From NCBI RefSeq assembly GCF_937616625.2, contig NC_065576.1:6388501-6452500 (forward strand): DNA of 64,000 nucleotides. The letters run 5' to 3'. The translations under genes were made by a program, and so were the position numbers. Numbering within the stretch: the stretch's first letter is position 1; each line of letters opens with the position of its first letter. Below the pieces are notes generated by a model that saw only the letters and a list, made by a program, of their open reading frames with translations, was not told the origin of the DNA and ran no database searches. This DNA is from Mercurialis annua. Its lineage: Eukaryota > Streptophyta > Magnoliopsida > Malpighiales > Euphorbiaceae. This document shows, in pieces, positions 11,591 to 25,063 of this stretch.

Positions 11591-13150
11591 AAATTTAAAT
11601 AAATATTTTTTTGGATATTAAGCCTTGGTTAAATTGATCTCTTGCATTGCATTTTTATAATTTATGATCAACTTGTAATCTAGTTGTAAGTAGAAATTTT
11701 TATTTTTCAATTTCATAAAAAAGGATTCCAAATCTTCATAGATCATAATATATCTTCTTTTAGAAAAATTATTACACGCAACCATTGCACCATATTATTC
11801 ATGTTAAAAATAAAGGTGCGTTAGCCATAAAAAAAATTAATAATTAAAATTTTTCTATTGTAAATGTTAATTAGCTTGCTATAAATATGACATGACATAA
11901 TCAATTCATAGATATTGTGATCAAATCTGATCATGATAGGACGGGTCAAGTCCAATCATATTTAACTTTCATACATGCTGTTAAAATTGGATTTATATCT
12001 GATTGTTTTTCATAAAAACTTATTCAAGAATTGATATATGATTTCAAATTCAATGTTTTAAAATCTACATAATTTTATTTAAAAACGAAAGTTCAATTAC
12101 GTCCATAAAACTACTACTCCGTTGGCTCAATCTCAAACTAAAATTACATGTAAAATTAAATATACAATTTGAATCTGATCATTTTAAGTGGGTGGATATA
12201 AGCGAATCGCGCGAATATCTACCTTGTTGAATAGGTCTGACCATGATTTATTTTTTTACTAATATTATAAGAATGATATGATAATAATAGATTTAAATAT
12301 TATCTTCAATTAAACCCCGTAATGGTGTTTCCACATAAATATTAAAATTACATATTTAGATTACCTTTTTATAACTGCAATGTATATGTAGAAAATCTTG
12401 GACTTTGCTGTTTCTCATATTTGGTTATCTTATTTTTTTTGTATTTTTATTGTGTAATAAATAAAAATAAACTCACCACTTTTTTGGGAAAATGACAGTG
12501 TTAGTCATGGTATTTTTCAGTAGGTACATATTGTTAAAAGTATATTTTAAATTAAATCATGTAATTAAATAATATTCAGTGATCTAATGAAAAATAAAAG
12601 ACAATTTTATTGGAGTTGTTGGATCATTCTAAATGCAACACAATCTTGGAATCCTAGGCTTCATTAGAAGATCCTACCAACTATCTCATTTTCTTATTTC
12701 AAACATACTTATAATAAAGTTAAAAATTTATACAAAATTTAAGTTTATAACAAAGACAGTTTATAATTGATTAATGAAGAGCTTATCTATATAATATTTG
12801 CATCTAAGAGTTAATTTTTTTTGGCACATCTAAGAGTTAATTAAGCTGCTAATAGATCAATGGATACATGGAAGTGGAAAGTGATAAGCGAGTCCATTCA
12901 ATTTGTGAATTATTCAAACTAAATTTACAAATATTTAAAATCTCAAATTATTCAAGTTATATTAAAAAAATTACTCAAAATTAATTCAAAATTAATTGAG
13001 TCCAGTTTCAATTTAAACTACTCGGGTCAATAATTAAGTCGAACTTAAATATTTAAATATTTATTTTAATGAACTCATGAATTTAGTCAGTTTTTTGCTA
13101 ATTATGATTATATAATCATAATATTTTTTTTATTTTTGTTTTAAAATTAG

Positions 13151-13248
<98 letters not shown>

Positions 13249-13808
13249 CAAGCTAGCGGAGTCAAAATTAATTTGTAATTAATAATTTTCAAAATTGAAA
13301 TTCTAAAATAAAATTTATTCAAATTAAGTTAAGTTTAATAAATTTTTTAATTTAATTCTGACTTGATTACATCCTATTTGGTTAGACACTTTACCTAACC
13401 ATATTGAAAGGCTTAAAGTTGATCGCATTTATTCAAAAGCATTAAAGTGTGATAATCCTGATTTATTATGTTTTCCCACCGCAATGGTGACATGACAATT
13501 TAAAACCAAATTACTGATTCTTTCATATTTAAATTATTACGACTGAATTAAAATGAATTATATAGAATTATCAGAAAATCAAAATCAAATTTTAATTTTA
13601 ATTTTTCATTACATGTAATACTATTTTCTTTGACTCAAAATGAAAATATCTCTAACTTCAATTATGTAACGCAAACTATTTTCATTATTTTTCTGTTTTT
13701 TTTATGTCATAATATTTATGTAATTTAAGAATTATTCTTTTAATTTGAATATATCCATATGGCACGTATTGCTGTCATTTAATATTAGTTGCATGGTCAT
13801 AAAATTTA
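11591..13808. other. Intergenic AT-rich spacer
   Basis: No gene recognised in this ~2.2 kb except a long AT microsatellite listed separately. Scattered short GC-richer words do not form any recognisable feature. Confidence 0.5.
13155..13247. repeat. (AT)n microsatellite, ~46 units
   Basis: An uninterrupted TA run of about 92 bp. Such a tract is palindromic and prone to length change and cruciform extrusion. Confidence 0.97.
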
Positions 13809-14114
13809 GAATTAATTTCATAAAAAGTCACGAATTTTACACCAATTTTCATTTTAATCACGACTTTTAAAAGTTGCCATAGACTTTTTTTTTTTCAAAT
13901 CTATCATCCAATCAATTTTTGGTGTATTTTTGATCACGTGGCCACCATAATCCGGCAGACTTGAAAAAAAATGAAAGGTAAAATTCACCGGAAAAATTGG
14001 TCGATGATAGATTCGAAAAAAAATGAAAGGTCATGGTTTTATATGGCAATTTTTAAAAGTCATGATTAAAATGAAAATTCGTGTAAAGGTCGTGACTTTT
14101 TATGGAATTAACCC
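13809..14114. mobile_element. Fold-back MITE, Mutator-like, exact 9-bp target duplication
   Basis: The left end GAATTAATTTCATAAAAAGT pairs with the reverse-complemented right end GGGTTAATTCCATAAAAAGT, and pairing continues over ~110 bp on each side (TTTCATTTTAATCA, CTTTTAAAA, CTATCATC). Flanked by the exact direct repeat TAAAATTTA (13800-13808 and 14115-14123). Size 306 bp, no ORF. The termini resemble those at 10597-10886 although the interiors differ. Confidence 0.88.
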
Positions 14115-14854
14115 TAAAATTTAATAAGAAGAGCAAACTGTAAAATATTATAATTGACGATTTTTTTTTCCATTTGAAATATGACGGAATTCAGAATCAA
14201 CAATTTTTTCGAAAAGTATTTGTATTTTTGATCAATTTCGTCATACAGATTTATTACTCCGTCTGTAAGTGATTCCGCCATTGATATTAAATTTATTTGG
14301 TGCCGCATCATCATCTTCAACCGTCGCTCTCTTCACCCTCCATTATCGGTGCCCACCAAAACAGCAATAAGCTATATATAGTCTACATTCTGTCTTACAC
14401 TTGCTCAAAAATCTTGATACATTCTTTTTATAAAAGTTGTTTGTCATTTTTCAAGATTTTTTGTTTCCACGAATTTTGATTTTAGTCTTACCTTAGATTT
14501 CAATTTTTTTTCTGCTGATTAATTAGGAAACATACCCACATCAAAATATCAAATTGGTACATGAAAACTTTGCTTTATTGATTTCGTTTCTTGTACTAAC
14601 AATTACATTATTGATTTCCATGTTTTCTTTTTATATTATTATATTTTTGTCCTTTCTGTTTGGTATTTTCAAAAGGTTTTAATTTCATTTTTTCTAATGC
14701 AATAATTGATAAATAATAGAATGCTATATTTTTCATTTTTAGTTCTTTGAACAATCTATGCATTTCATGAACTTTACATTTATTTCAAACTTTTTTTCTT
14801 ATTTTAAAAGATTAAGTGGATTAGGTGGTTTGCTTCTGAATTTTGTCTAAATTC
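14115..14854. other. Intergenic, nothing recognised
   Basis: AT-rich spacer between two inverted-repeat elements. Short frames on either strand have no recognisable domain. Confidence 0.45.
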
Positions 14855-15829
14855 GGCTAATAATCACCCATGAGCCCTCAACTTTAGAGGTACGGGCGCT
14901 AAACCCCCTGATGTCTAAAAACGGGCGCTAAACCCCCTGATCTTTGTGGCGGCGCTCACAAAAGCCCTTTTACTCCAAATATGACGAAAATACCCCTGAC
15001 GCCGTTTTTCAGTCAATTGTCATTCTTAAAAAAAAAATCTAACACTGTCATATCATCTGACACATCAGAAATATACCTTAAAATTTTCAAACACCCAAAA
15101 TACCCCTAATTTAATTTAGAAAAAGACCCAAAAAAAAATCAACTCAATCTAATCTAATGAATTAACCCAGCAACTAACCCAACCATTACCCCTACCCGAC
15201 CACCCGACCACCGCCAGAAAATTTTCCGGTCATCTTCTCCGATTCGAAGATGACCGGAAAATTTTCCGGTCATCACCGGATCTGTTCCTCAGTGAGGAAC
15301 AGATCCGGAGGAACATTGAGGAACCGATCTGTTCCTCACTGAGGAACAGACGGCGGTCTGTTCCTCAGGAGGAACAGATCACGCACTGAGGAACAGATCC
15401 GGTGATGACCGGAAAATTTTCCGGTCATCTTCGAATCGGAGAAGATGACCAGAAAATTTTCCGGCGACGGCGGTGGTGGCTGTGGTCGGGTCACTGGTGG
15501 AGGGTTGACCAAATGGTTTGAATTACATTGAGTTAGGTTGGATTTTGGGGGTATTTTGATTTAGTCAGATATTATATTGAAGGGTGTTTTGGGTATTTTT
15601 ATTTTTTTTGTCTTTTGATGACATGTCATCTGATATTTAGTGCTGTCAATTTTTTTTTCTGTTTTAAAAGACAGCCGCCAAATAAAAGACGGTGCCAGGG
15701 GTGTTTTTGTCCAAAAGGGCTTTTGTGAGCGCCGCCACAAATATCAGGGGGTTTAGCGCCCATTTTTAAACATCAGGGGGTTTAGCGCCCGTATCTCCAA
15801 AATTAAGGGGCCATGGGTGATTATTAGCC
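14855..15829. mobile_element. 975-bp fold-back element with long TIRs and nested palindromes
   Basis: The left end GGCTAATAATCACCCATGAG and the reverse-complemented right end GGCTAATAATCACCCATGGC begin inverted repeats of roughly 130 bp, which include twice-repeated GGGCGCTAAACCCCCTGAT words. Flanking direct repeats are TCTAAATTC (14846-14854) and TCTAAATTA (15830-15838), a 9-bp duplication with one mismatch, indicating a Mutator-like origin. The centre (about 15210-15460) is GC-richer and is a set of nested palindromes: CCGGAAAATTTTCCGG arms enclosing GATCTGTTCCTCA/TGAGGAACAGATC hairpins. No transposase frame is present. Confidence 0.88.
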
Positions 15830-17880
15830 TCTAAATTATATACGATGGAAGAAATAAACAGCAAGTTGTATGTATGAGCGGACTTACATATAAATTATTA
15901 TCTATATGAAATAATTATTCATCTTATAAATTTTAAAAGAATAGCTACTAATATCATAATATTATATGAAAGTATCATCATCCATCACCAATTATTTATA
16001 AGAATGTCAAATCCCATGCTAAAACAGTTGAAGGGTCTTTGTAAGATAATATTCTGTTTCAATTCTGTGACTACCTAATCATGATTTAGACCAAATATAA
16101 TTATAAAATATGCTAAAGATAATATTTATTGTAATTAATCCTTATACTATTATCACAACTATAAATTTTTATGTGAATTTGGTTTGCCATGTAGGATTGT
16201 GAACAACCTATTAAATATATGACACTTGGTTTTATTAAATATAATTAATCAATCTATAAATATTATTGTATATTAATTAATGATATTTTTAATTAGAATA
16301 AAATGCTCCTAAAATTATGTATCATACATTTAAATAGTTCACAATTTTACGTGATTAATAAAGTTCACATTATTATATTTCCCTCACAACAGTAGTGAAC
16401 CTAAATGTACAATAATGAGATCCATGGACCTTATCTTTTTTATTTTAAATAAATTTTATTTATATAGGCGATGACTGATTAAAATATTATTTATTAGCAT
16501 CAATTAAAAAAATAATTCTTCGCTTGACTAATGATGCAATTATCAACTATATATTTTGTGGTAAATATTACTATTAGTTATTTTTATGATATACAATTTG
16601 TCCATAATTTCGTGGTAAATATTTATTTATTATTTTGTTGAAATTTTATATAATTTAAAAACTAAATTTTTTAACATAAATATAAACCTCATCATAAGGG
16701 AGTTCTGAATTCGCCAATGCAGCACATTAACTAGTAGAGGTTAATTTTAATTATATTAATATATAATGTTAATAGTTAGATTTTTATTTTTGCAATCGGC
16801 ATCAATCCTATCTGGGGGAAAAAAAACTACTGATTTTAATGACATTCAAATCAAAATTCCAGAAAAGCACTGAAAAATCTTAGTCACCTGGATTAGCCTC
16901 ACTGATAAGATCAGCATGTATTCAACACAAAACAAAACACAAAATACTGAATTAGACGAAATTAAATCCATCAATCAAAAATTACATTTCCCAAAGCCAA
17001 AGAAAATGCCACGTGGAAAGCTTATAACCTCACTGATGATAATTACAAGAGATGGGACATTACCACGTCACTGTAAAATGTGTCATGCTTTTGCCTTGTC
17101 ACATCAAGAATCATAGGTGGCATCTTAGCCATACAAAACATATCCTATTTTTTATTATTAAATTTAACTCAATAAAATACAACAAAACACTATCAAACAA
17201 GACATGGGCTTTTTGTCTCCTTTGGCTTAATATTGTCCTTTTTATCTCTTTCTCTAATCTTTTTTAAAGGCAATTGCCAATAATTAAGGACAAATTGCCT
17301 GTTAAGTATCAATTCTAAAATTCCTCCTATTTCATACAATTATTAATTATTAGGGATAATTATATCATTGATGTTTTTTATTTACAAATATAGATGTTAG
17401 ATTACATAATTTTTGAATCAGCAAAAACTATACATAGACATAATTTGAATCCACAATTTTCAGATGCATTTGACTAGACTTTCACGGTCGGCCTATATAA
17501 TTAAGAGGTTAACATTCAATTTTTACACAATTAGCATTCAAATGAAATAATTTTAAAAATTAATTTACACTAAAAATAATGATAAAAAAAATTATTTTTA
17601 ATTTTATTTTTTGAATTTTAGCAATTGATTTAGACAAAATAATAGTAATTTAGATATTAAGTGATTCTATGTTCAACAACTATTAGGACAATCTTACTAA
17701 CTCTACAACAGCTCATATTGTGGATAGCATGTGGATCACGTGCATGGCATATGCCTCAATTCTCTCCTCGCTTACCAATGGTCCTTTTGCTTGCATAACC
17801 AGACACCAAATTTGGGCCCACCCCCAAAACCAAGAGTTAATTTATGAGCCAAAAATACAAATATAAAGAATTATTTTTAA
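15830..17880. other. Intergenic AT-rich spacer
   Basis: About 2 kb with no supported gene. Reading frames at 16916-17267 are short, overlap each other and have no recognised domain. The stretch is bounded by the target duplications of the flanking elements. Confidence 0.5.
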
Positions 17881-18385
17881 GGCCTAATGCCTTAAAAAAA
17901 CCCCGACCTTTTAGCCCCTTCTCAATCCTACCCTGACCTTGCAAATTTGTCAATTTTACCCTATATTGCATTTTTGTGTTTCAATTGTACCCTGAAATTT
18001 TAAATTGACGTATTTTTCATTTGGAAAAATTTTAAAAACATTCTCCATGTCTAACATATACTAATTATATGTTTTTAAAATTTCTTTAAATTTAGTTAAA
18101 TTAATTAAGAATTTAAATTATTGTTAATTTGATTATGGTTTTTAGTTAGTTTTTAAAAATAAATGACTTATTTGTACTTTTTTGAATAAAAAAGAATTTA
18201 ATTTCATCTTTAAACTTAGTTGATTGAATGATTTCATCATTTAAGTAAAGAAATTAACAAAAATTAAAAAATTGGGGTACAATTGAAAACAGAAAATTTA
18301 AAAGTGGGTAAAATTGACAATTTTTCAACGTCAGGGTGGAATTGAAAAAAAATCTAAAGGTGAGGGGTTTTTGAGTGATTAGGCC
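17881..18385 (+). mobile_element. 505-bp Mutator-like MITE, copy A of a two-copy family
   Basis: The ends are GGCCTAATGCCTTAAAAAAA and, reverse complemented, GGCCTAATCACTCAAAAACC, giving imperfect TIRs of about 33 bp. Flanked by the exact 9-bp direct repeat TATTTTTAA (17872-17880 and 18386-18394). The whole sequence aligns end to end, same orientation, with 34929-35432 at about 90% identity by eye. No coding capacity. Strand is given relative to the other copy. Confidence 0.9.
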
Positions 18386-19228
18386 TATTTTTAAAGGTAC
18401 TTTTTTGCTTATTTTAAAGAAAATTAGCACTCATTTCACCTATATCTATACTACATTGAGCTTTGGTTCGGTTGGAAAGTACATAATTTAAAAACCGTTT
18501 TTTTTTTAATAAAATAGAAATTGAATTGAATTAGAAATGTTAATTTAATTTGATATGGTTTTTAATTTACCAAAATATAAGAGCAATTTTGAAAAGTTCA
18601 AAAGAATAATTAAAGTAACTAGATATATGAAAAATTGAAATTAGATTTAAGTCAAACAATAATATCATATATTTTAAACTATTCGAATAAATAAAAATCC
18701 AATTTTATTATATAACAAATAGTTTAATTTTGGCGGTTCTCCAAAAATTAAAAATCAAACGAAATCAAAAGAAACTAGTATAATGAATGAACGGAATCAA
18801 TTATTTTTGGTTCGGACCAATTTGATTTTTCAGTCGATTTGATGTTCAGAACAAGAACCTGAATATTTACTCTGAACTACAAAATATAGCATGTTTACTC
18901 TGTCTGAACTACAAATTACAGTAGTAGACAGTTGTGCCATAAACACATTAAGTAGAGAGTAAGGGATCAAACTGCAAAATCAGGCACTAGAACTAGTTCA
19001 TGATTACCACAAGTTCATAACAAAAATACCCCCAATCCTTTCCTTAATTTATCTCCAACCCTTAATTTCCCCTTCTACTATACACAAAAAGGAAAAATAT
19101 GCAAATCTTAATACCAAAAGTTAGATCAAACATTCCCAAAATATTAAATCAACACTAAAAATTGCACAAGTGGAAACTAACACAATCCGTGGAACTTTCG
19201 ATCGAAACGGTTCAAATGCTGTTTCGGT
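18386..19228. other. 3' flank of the BAM-type receptor kinase gene
   Basis: Non-coding sequence. The right part (about 18960-19228) is presumably the 3' UTR of the minus-strand receptor kinase. The left part carries GGTTCGG/AAAACCG words like the degenerate hAT-type repeats elsewhere in the window. No clean polyadenylation hexamer was identified. Confidence 0.4.
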
Positions 19229-22200
19229 TCAAATGCTGAGAAGATCAGGCGGTGGTGAACGAGGCGGCGGCGATAATGGTTGTTGTTCTTTCGGGTCTTT
19301 TGTTGTGGCATTTGGAGAGTCAAGAGACGCACCGGATTGTGGTGGTGATGATTCAGTTACTGTTGACTCTCCTTGCTTCGAGTTCAGTGGTCTCGGGAAC
19401 TCGGTCAAAATCTGCACAACTTCTCGCATTGTCGGACGCTCGATCGCTTGTTCTTCAACGCATAGCATTGCGACGTAGAACACATGCATCACCTCATGGA
19501 TTGGAACAGATGGGAGTCTCGGGTCGAGGATCTTGAGAACTCCGTCCTTGTTCGAGTCAGTCATTTTCCGAACCCATTGAACTATGTCGACGCCATCACC
19601 GAATTCCCCCACAGGTTTCCTGCCTGCAACGAGCTCCAAAAGAACTACACCGAAGCTGTATACATCGCTCTTCTCATCAACCTTGAGTGTGTAAGCATAC
19701 TCTGAAATAAAAAAAGATTTTCCAACTTAATTATTTAATCAAAAACCATAATCATTAGATGCTACATTTTGAAATCTGAAGCATTACACTATTAATTTGG
19801 TCATATCATATGAAACAAACAGCAAATCAACTTCACAATATATCCTTGTAGTGTAATTGAGAAGGGTCATAATGGTTCAAAGGATAAGATAAGGTGTCTA
19901 ACAGTGAAAAAGAATAAAATTTTATTGTACTTTCAAAGTTGACCACCACTAATTTTCAATTTAAAATTTGATCTTGACCAATGACCAGTAGTTAATCAAT
20001 TGCTTTTAATGAGACATTAAGATATAATGGCACATGTCATGTTCAAAAAAATCCATTGAGCAGTGAAACTCTGAATATATATAAATGCAAGATCTGCACC
20101 TAAATCATCAGCTAGTCAACTTTTTCATGTGGGAAATTCAAATTTAGACGACTTTGGAAAAGAAAATCAGAACTCTTAGATAAACATAAATATAAATGCA
20201 AACATTAATGAAATAAAATAAAAACCAAGTTGAAATTATACCAGGAGCAATATATCCATAAGAACCAGCAATTGCAGACATGCATTCTGAGGTGCCCGAG
20301 TCTTGCAAGAATTTAGCAAGGCCAAAATCAGCAACATGAGCTTCAAAATTGGAGTCAAGAAGGATATTGTTCGATTTTACGTCACGGTGAACAATCAAGG
20401 GTGAGCAATCATGATGAAGGTAGCAAAGGCCCTTAGCAGCCTCAATAGCAATTTTGTACCTTGTATCCCAATGCAAATGGCCTCCTTTTTTTCCATGAAG
20501 AACCTCACCTAAGCTACCATTAGGCATATATTCGTAGACAAGAAGATTAGTCTCGTGATTCGAACAGAATCCCAATAATCTAACAATATGTCGGTGCCTA
20601 ATTCGTCCTAAAGTTTGTATCTCAGCATTGAAACCGTGATCATGAGATGAACCGCGGCTCATTGCCGGTAATCTCTTAACAGCAACATGATCACCATTTG
20701 GCATATCACCCTTGTATACAATCCCTGCACCTCCCTTTCCGATGATATTATCCTCTTTCAAACAATCCAACACGTCATCAACTGTGAAGTCCAATCGCTG
20801 GAACGCAGTCAATTTCCAGGCACGAGAGTCACTAGCCTTCTTTAAAGATCTTGCTTTAATAATTGCTGCGACTGCGAATGCAATCGAGCAAATAAGCAAG
20901 CCGATAACAAGCAAGAGCTTTAAATTAGCAGAAAGTGGCCCCTTTGAATGTGCTTGGTGTGTACCATCTATCTCACCATTTTTGCAAGGACCCAAATAAG
21001 GTCCACAAAGATCAGGATTACCCAAAAATGAAGTGTAATTAAAATAACTAAACTGACCAGTACCAGGAACCAAACCAGTAAGATTGTTGTAAGAAAAATC
21101 AACAGAAGTTAAACTCTGCATAGATGCTATAGATGTGGGAATGCTACCAACAAGATGATTTCTTGACAAATTTAGATAGTTCAATATCCTCATACCTGTA
21201 ATCTCAGTTGGAATAGCACCCGAAAGCTCATTATGACTGAGATCAATAAAAGTTAACAGCTTACAGTGGCTAATTTCCGGAGCAACAGGGCCGGAAAATC
21301 TGTTACGGCTGAAATCCATCTTAGAAAGTTGCTGCAATTTACCAATCTCAGGCGGGATTGGACCCGAAAACTTGTTTCCATCGAGAAGCAACTTTTGAAC
21401 ACCGGAAAACTTCCCAATGCTCGGAGGCAACGAACCAGTAAGCTGATTGTTGGATAAACTAATCTGACCAAGATTTACAGCTATCTTATCATGAGTAACA
21501 GGAAACTCCCCAGTTAAAAGATTATCCTGCATCTCAACCTGAGACAACTTAGGTAAACCTAAAAGCCCTTTCGGAATCGAACCATTAAGATAATTCTCCC
21601 CCATTCTAATCCTACTCAAAGACTCACATTTACCTAAAGATTCAGGAATAGGACCAAACAAGAAATTACTCAAAGTAATCAAAGTTTGCAAACGATTACC
21701 ATTACACATATCAGGAGGCAGATTCCCAGTTAACTTATTCGAAGAAAGATCCACAAGAACAAGATTACCATTCTTACCTAACCCTTGTGGAATACTCCCA
21801 GTAAAATTATTCTCCCATAGCTGTAAAACCTCAAGCTGTGGTAAATCTCCAACAAACTCAGGAATAGCACCATGAAGCTTGTTTCTGAAAAGATTCAACA
21901 AAGTTAAGTTCTTTAACTGAGAAAAAGAACTTGGTATCTCTCCAGTAAGCATATTATTAGACAAATCCATAGATTTCAAGCTGTTCAAAGTACCAAGTTC
22001 TTCAGTTAATGACCCAGACAGACCATTAACTTGAAGAAACAAAGTATCAAGCTTCTGTAATTTTCCAATCTCTCTAGGTATTTCACCGGATAACATACAA
22101 TTAGCAGCATCAAATCTAACTAACTCAGACAAATTACCAATCTCCGGTGGCAAACCACCTTCATAAGTATTGTAATAGCCAATGTAAAGCTGCTGTAACT

Positions 22201-22840
22201 TAGTCAAGTTACCAATCTCCGCCGGAATGCGTCCGGCTAACTCGTTACCGGAGAGAGCTAAATATTCAAGAAACTCCCATTTACCATACTCAGATGGGAT
22301 TACTCCGGAGAAAAAGTTACCACCCAGATGCAAATGCCGGAGATTAATCATGTCGGTGACCGACAATGGTAAATCTCCGGTCATATTGTTGTTGTACAAG
22401 TCAAGAATTTTAAGGTTTTTCAGCTGAGAAAGCTCCGGTGGAAAGGACCCATTAAAGACATTGTTGGAAAGATTTAGGACACGAAGTCCAGAGATTGCGG
22501 AGAGCTGTATTGGTATCGGACCGGAGAGTTGGTTCTCCGGTAGGGTTAGGTTTTGAAGGTAACGGAGATGAGCTATGTCCGGCGATAAAGTACCGGAGAG
22601 ATTCAAACCTGTAAGGTCAATGGACGTTATATGACGATTGGTTGAGTCACAGGTAACACCAGACCAAGAACAAACGTTTTTTGAGTTGGTTAAGCTCCAA
22701 GAAACCAGAGCTTGTTGTGGGTCATCAATGGCGGATTTTAAAGAGAGAAGAGCTTGATATTCAGACATGACACGAGCTTGTGACGTGGAGATATGGAGAT
22801 GGAAATGGAGAAGAAGAAGTAGGAGCAAGAGCAGTCTCAT
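19229..22840 (-). CDS. BAM1: BAM1/BAM2-type LRR receptor-like kinase (CLAVATA1 clade)
   Basis: Two exons, 20242-22840 (ATG) and 19229-19701 (TGA), joined across a 540-bp GT-AG intron inside the APE codon, giving 1023 residues (BAM proteins are ~1000). Order: signal peptide ~1-22; LRR N-cap with Cys pair C57/C64; about 20 LRRs to ~600; C-cap pair C612/C619; transmembrane segment ~639-661; kinase ~700-975 with glycine loop [12 protein letters not shown]722, HRD at 818-820, DFG at 838 and GSYGYIAPE; proline/serine-rich tail. All catalytic residues are present (RD kinase). Family members sit in the plasma membrane, bind CLE peptides, and act in meristem maintenance, anther layers and phloem/root development. 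The exon-1 frame runs on into the intron to 20144, so annotation without splicing would give a truncated kinase. BAM1 versus BAM2 orthology needs a tree. Confidence 0.95.
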
Positions 22841-23286
22841 TTTTAGGGTTTCGGAGTTTAGAAACGTTTTTTTTGTGGTTTTTTTTTTGGGAGAAGAAGA
22901 AGAAGAGGAGGACGAAGAGAGTGAGTGAAGGAGTGAAGAGAAGAGGAGTGGTTAAGAATTTAAATATATTTTGTTTTGTAGTGTAGGTAAATAGTGAAAT
23001 TTAATATGACTTTTATGATTTATTGATTTTAAAGGTTCATTTATTTCTATGTTTTGGACTCTTATTGTTCGTTAAATACGGAAATTTTTAAAAACGAAAC
23101 TATTCCTTTCAAACAAAATAATTGTAAATTTCCCTATTTAACCCATGAGTACTTTTTAAAATTAAATATTTATAAACAACTTATTCAATATTTTTTCAAA
23201 AATATATTTATATAAAATAAATCCATTTATATAATTAGTTTAAACTCTAATAATAAAAAGCTTATGGACTATTGTAAATTTAATTA
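22841..23286 (-). promoter_or_regulatory. 5' leader and proximal promoter of the BAM gene
   Basis: Immediately upstream of the ATG the transcribed strand reads as a long CT-rich tract (about 22870-22960, with CTTCTTCTTCTTCTCC), typical of plant 5' UTRs. Further upstream is AT-rich. No specific transcription-factor site is claimed. Confidence 0.45.
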
Positions 23287-23863
23287 TCTTCTCCGTCTCA
23301 AAATAACAATTTTATTTTTAAGAAAATACATGTTAAAAAATATAATTGAAAAGTAGAAGCATGTATAATTTGTGTCTATTTTTATGATAAATAATTAAAA
23401 AATAAAATTTCAAATATTTTCTTCATCCCTTAAACATAGCAAAAGTAGCAATTTTTGTCCACAGACATAAAAAAAAGTAGTGACATTTAATGTTAATTTA
23501 AAATAAAATTAATAAAATATCCTCATAATTATGTTGTATGCGCATTAAATAAAGTGTCTTCATAATGATTCACTTTTAAAAAAATTAAAGGATATTATAG
23601 AAATTTTTTAATAAATTAATCAGAATTAATAAATTTTTTAATTCTTGCAAAATCGCTATTTTTTTTATTTTCATGCGACGAATAGAGTATCTCATTCAAT
23701 GGAATGAATTTTTTGAATATCTCACTTAACATCATTTAATAAAAAAATATTGTCATCAATAAAGATAATATAGAAACAGCATAAATAAAAGGTAAATTAA
23801 CTTATTATTTTAAGACAGATAAAAGTGGTAAATTGGACTATTATTACTTTGAAATGGACCGAG
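23287..23863. mobile_element. Probable Stowaway-like MITE nested inside another
   Basis: Outer ends: CTTCTCCGTCTCAAAATAAC at the left and, reverse complemented from 23863, CTCGGTCCATTTCAAAGTAA. Inner ends: CTTCATCCCTTAAACATAGC at ~23421 and, reverse complemented from ~23687, CTCTATTCGTCGCATG. Both right ends are followed by TA. The interiors are AT-rich and non-coding. Ends are diverged, so boundaries are approximate and nesting is inferred. Confidence 0.45.
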
Positions 23864-23917
23864 TAAATCATATAGTTAATACATAATCAAATAAAAAATG
23901 AATTACATCTTTTTTTT

Positions 23918-24025
23918 TATAATTGAAAAGAGTAAGCGTCTGTGGGAGGAATCAATACTCGCAACCTTGATAGTTTGCATGCTATCCAACGTTTATATCA
24001 TTTGAGATAGAACTCGTCGGTAAAT
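23918..24025 (-). repeat. Decayed tRNA-derived SINE-like copy
   Basis: On the minus strand the order is an A-box-like TATCTCAAATGAT, then a B-box-like GAGTATTGATTCC, then CCCACAGACGCTTACTC, CAATTATA and a short A run. The same order recurs at 30300-30385 and 36720-36815. It is too degenerate to be a tRNA gene. Confidence 0.45.
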
Positions 24026-25058
24026 GAATTGCATTTAAGGTTTTTTTTAATTGAACTAAAGAAACATAATAAGGTTTGGTATTGGTAGTTGAATCTAATT
24101 ATACATTATTTACTTTCAACACCTAAATAAAGAGCATTGAAATTAGATTGTCAATTTTCAGCCTGAATTACTTATATATCAATTTTCCTTTATTATGATA
24201 GAAAGTTTCCATTCTTTTTCTATGAAAAATTTATGGAACTTGCATGCTTAATAGAAAAAAATTAAAACATATAATTTGGAGAGAAAAGTACAATGATTGA
24301 AGATGGTGATCAATAATAGTTCGTAAACTAAATAGTCCTTGTTCCCAACCAAAAGGAAAAATATATTTGCATTAAATTTTCTTGCCCTTGTCATTATTTG
24401 CTTCAAATGATTTTGTTGTTTTGTTACATCTTCAAAAAAAATTAGTCTCATTTTGTGTCTTCACCCATGTTATTTTGTAAAATTGTTGTAAATTAAACAG
24501 TTTGATTATAAACTCAAATTCCACTAAATAACATGTGTATCAAAAACAACATGTGTATCAGAATCAAAAGAGGGTGAGTAGTTTATTTTAGCCCTATACT
24601 GTCTCTTTTTGTATTGATGGATTCTCATTGATATTACTATATCATAAAATAAACTTTAGTGTATTTTATAATTATAATATAAATTTTTAATTTTAATAAT
24701 TCTATTAATTAAATATCAAATATTTTTAATAAAAATATTTATATAGACATCAAAATAGATCATGATGATATGTATCAACATTCACGCTAATTTTTTTAAT
24801 CAAAAATCAATCTAACACTTTTTCTTGCATCAGTATTGTTTCGTGCCATGGTAATACTGATCAACTTTATTATATTTTCTCATTTTTAACCGGTCTAATT
24901 TTAAATTAAATTTAATTCTGCAAATTTATAAAAGTAATATTTTATTTTCTCTATTTTGATAATGATAGTTTAATTTACATACACATTACACTAACTATTT
25001 GTTATATGTTTTCTAAATAAGTATTATACAATTATTAAATAAGTACCATAATATGACT
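24026..25058. other. Intergenic AT-rich spacer up to the copia insertion site
   Basis: No gene supported. It ends at the 5-bp target duplication CGTAA (25059-25063) of the retrotransposon. The 67-residue minus-strand frame at 24248-24451 has no recognisable features. Confidence 0.5.
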
Positions 25059-25063
25059 CGTAA

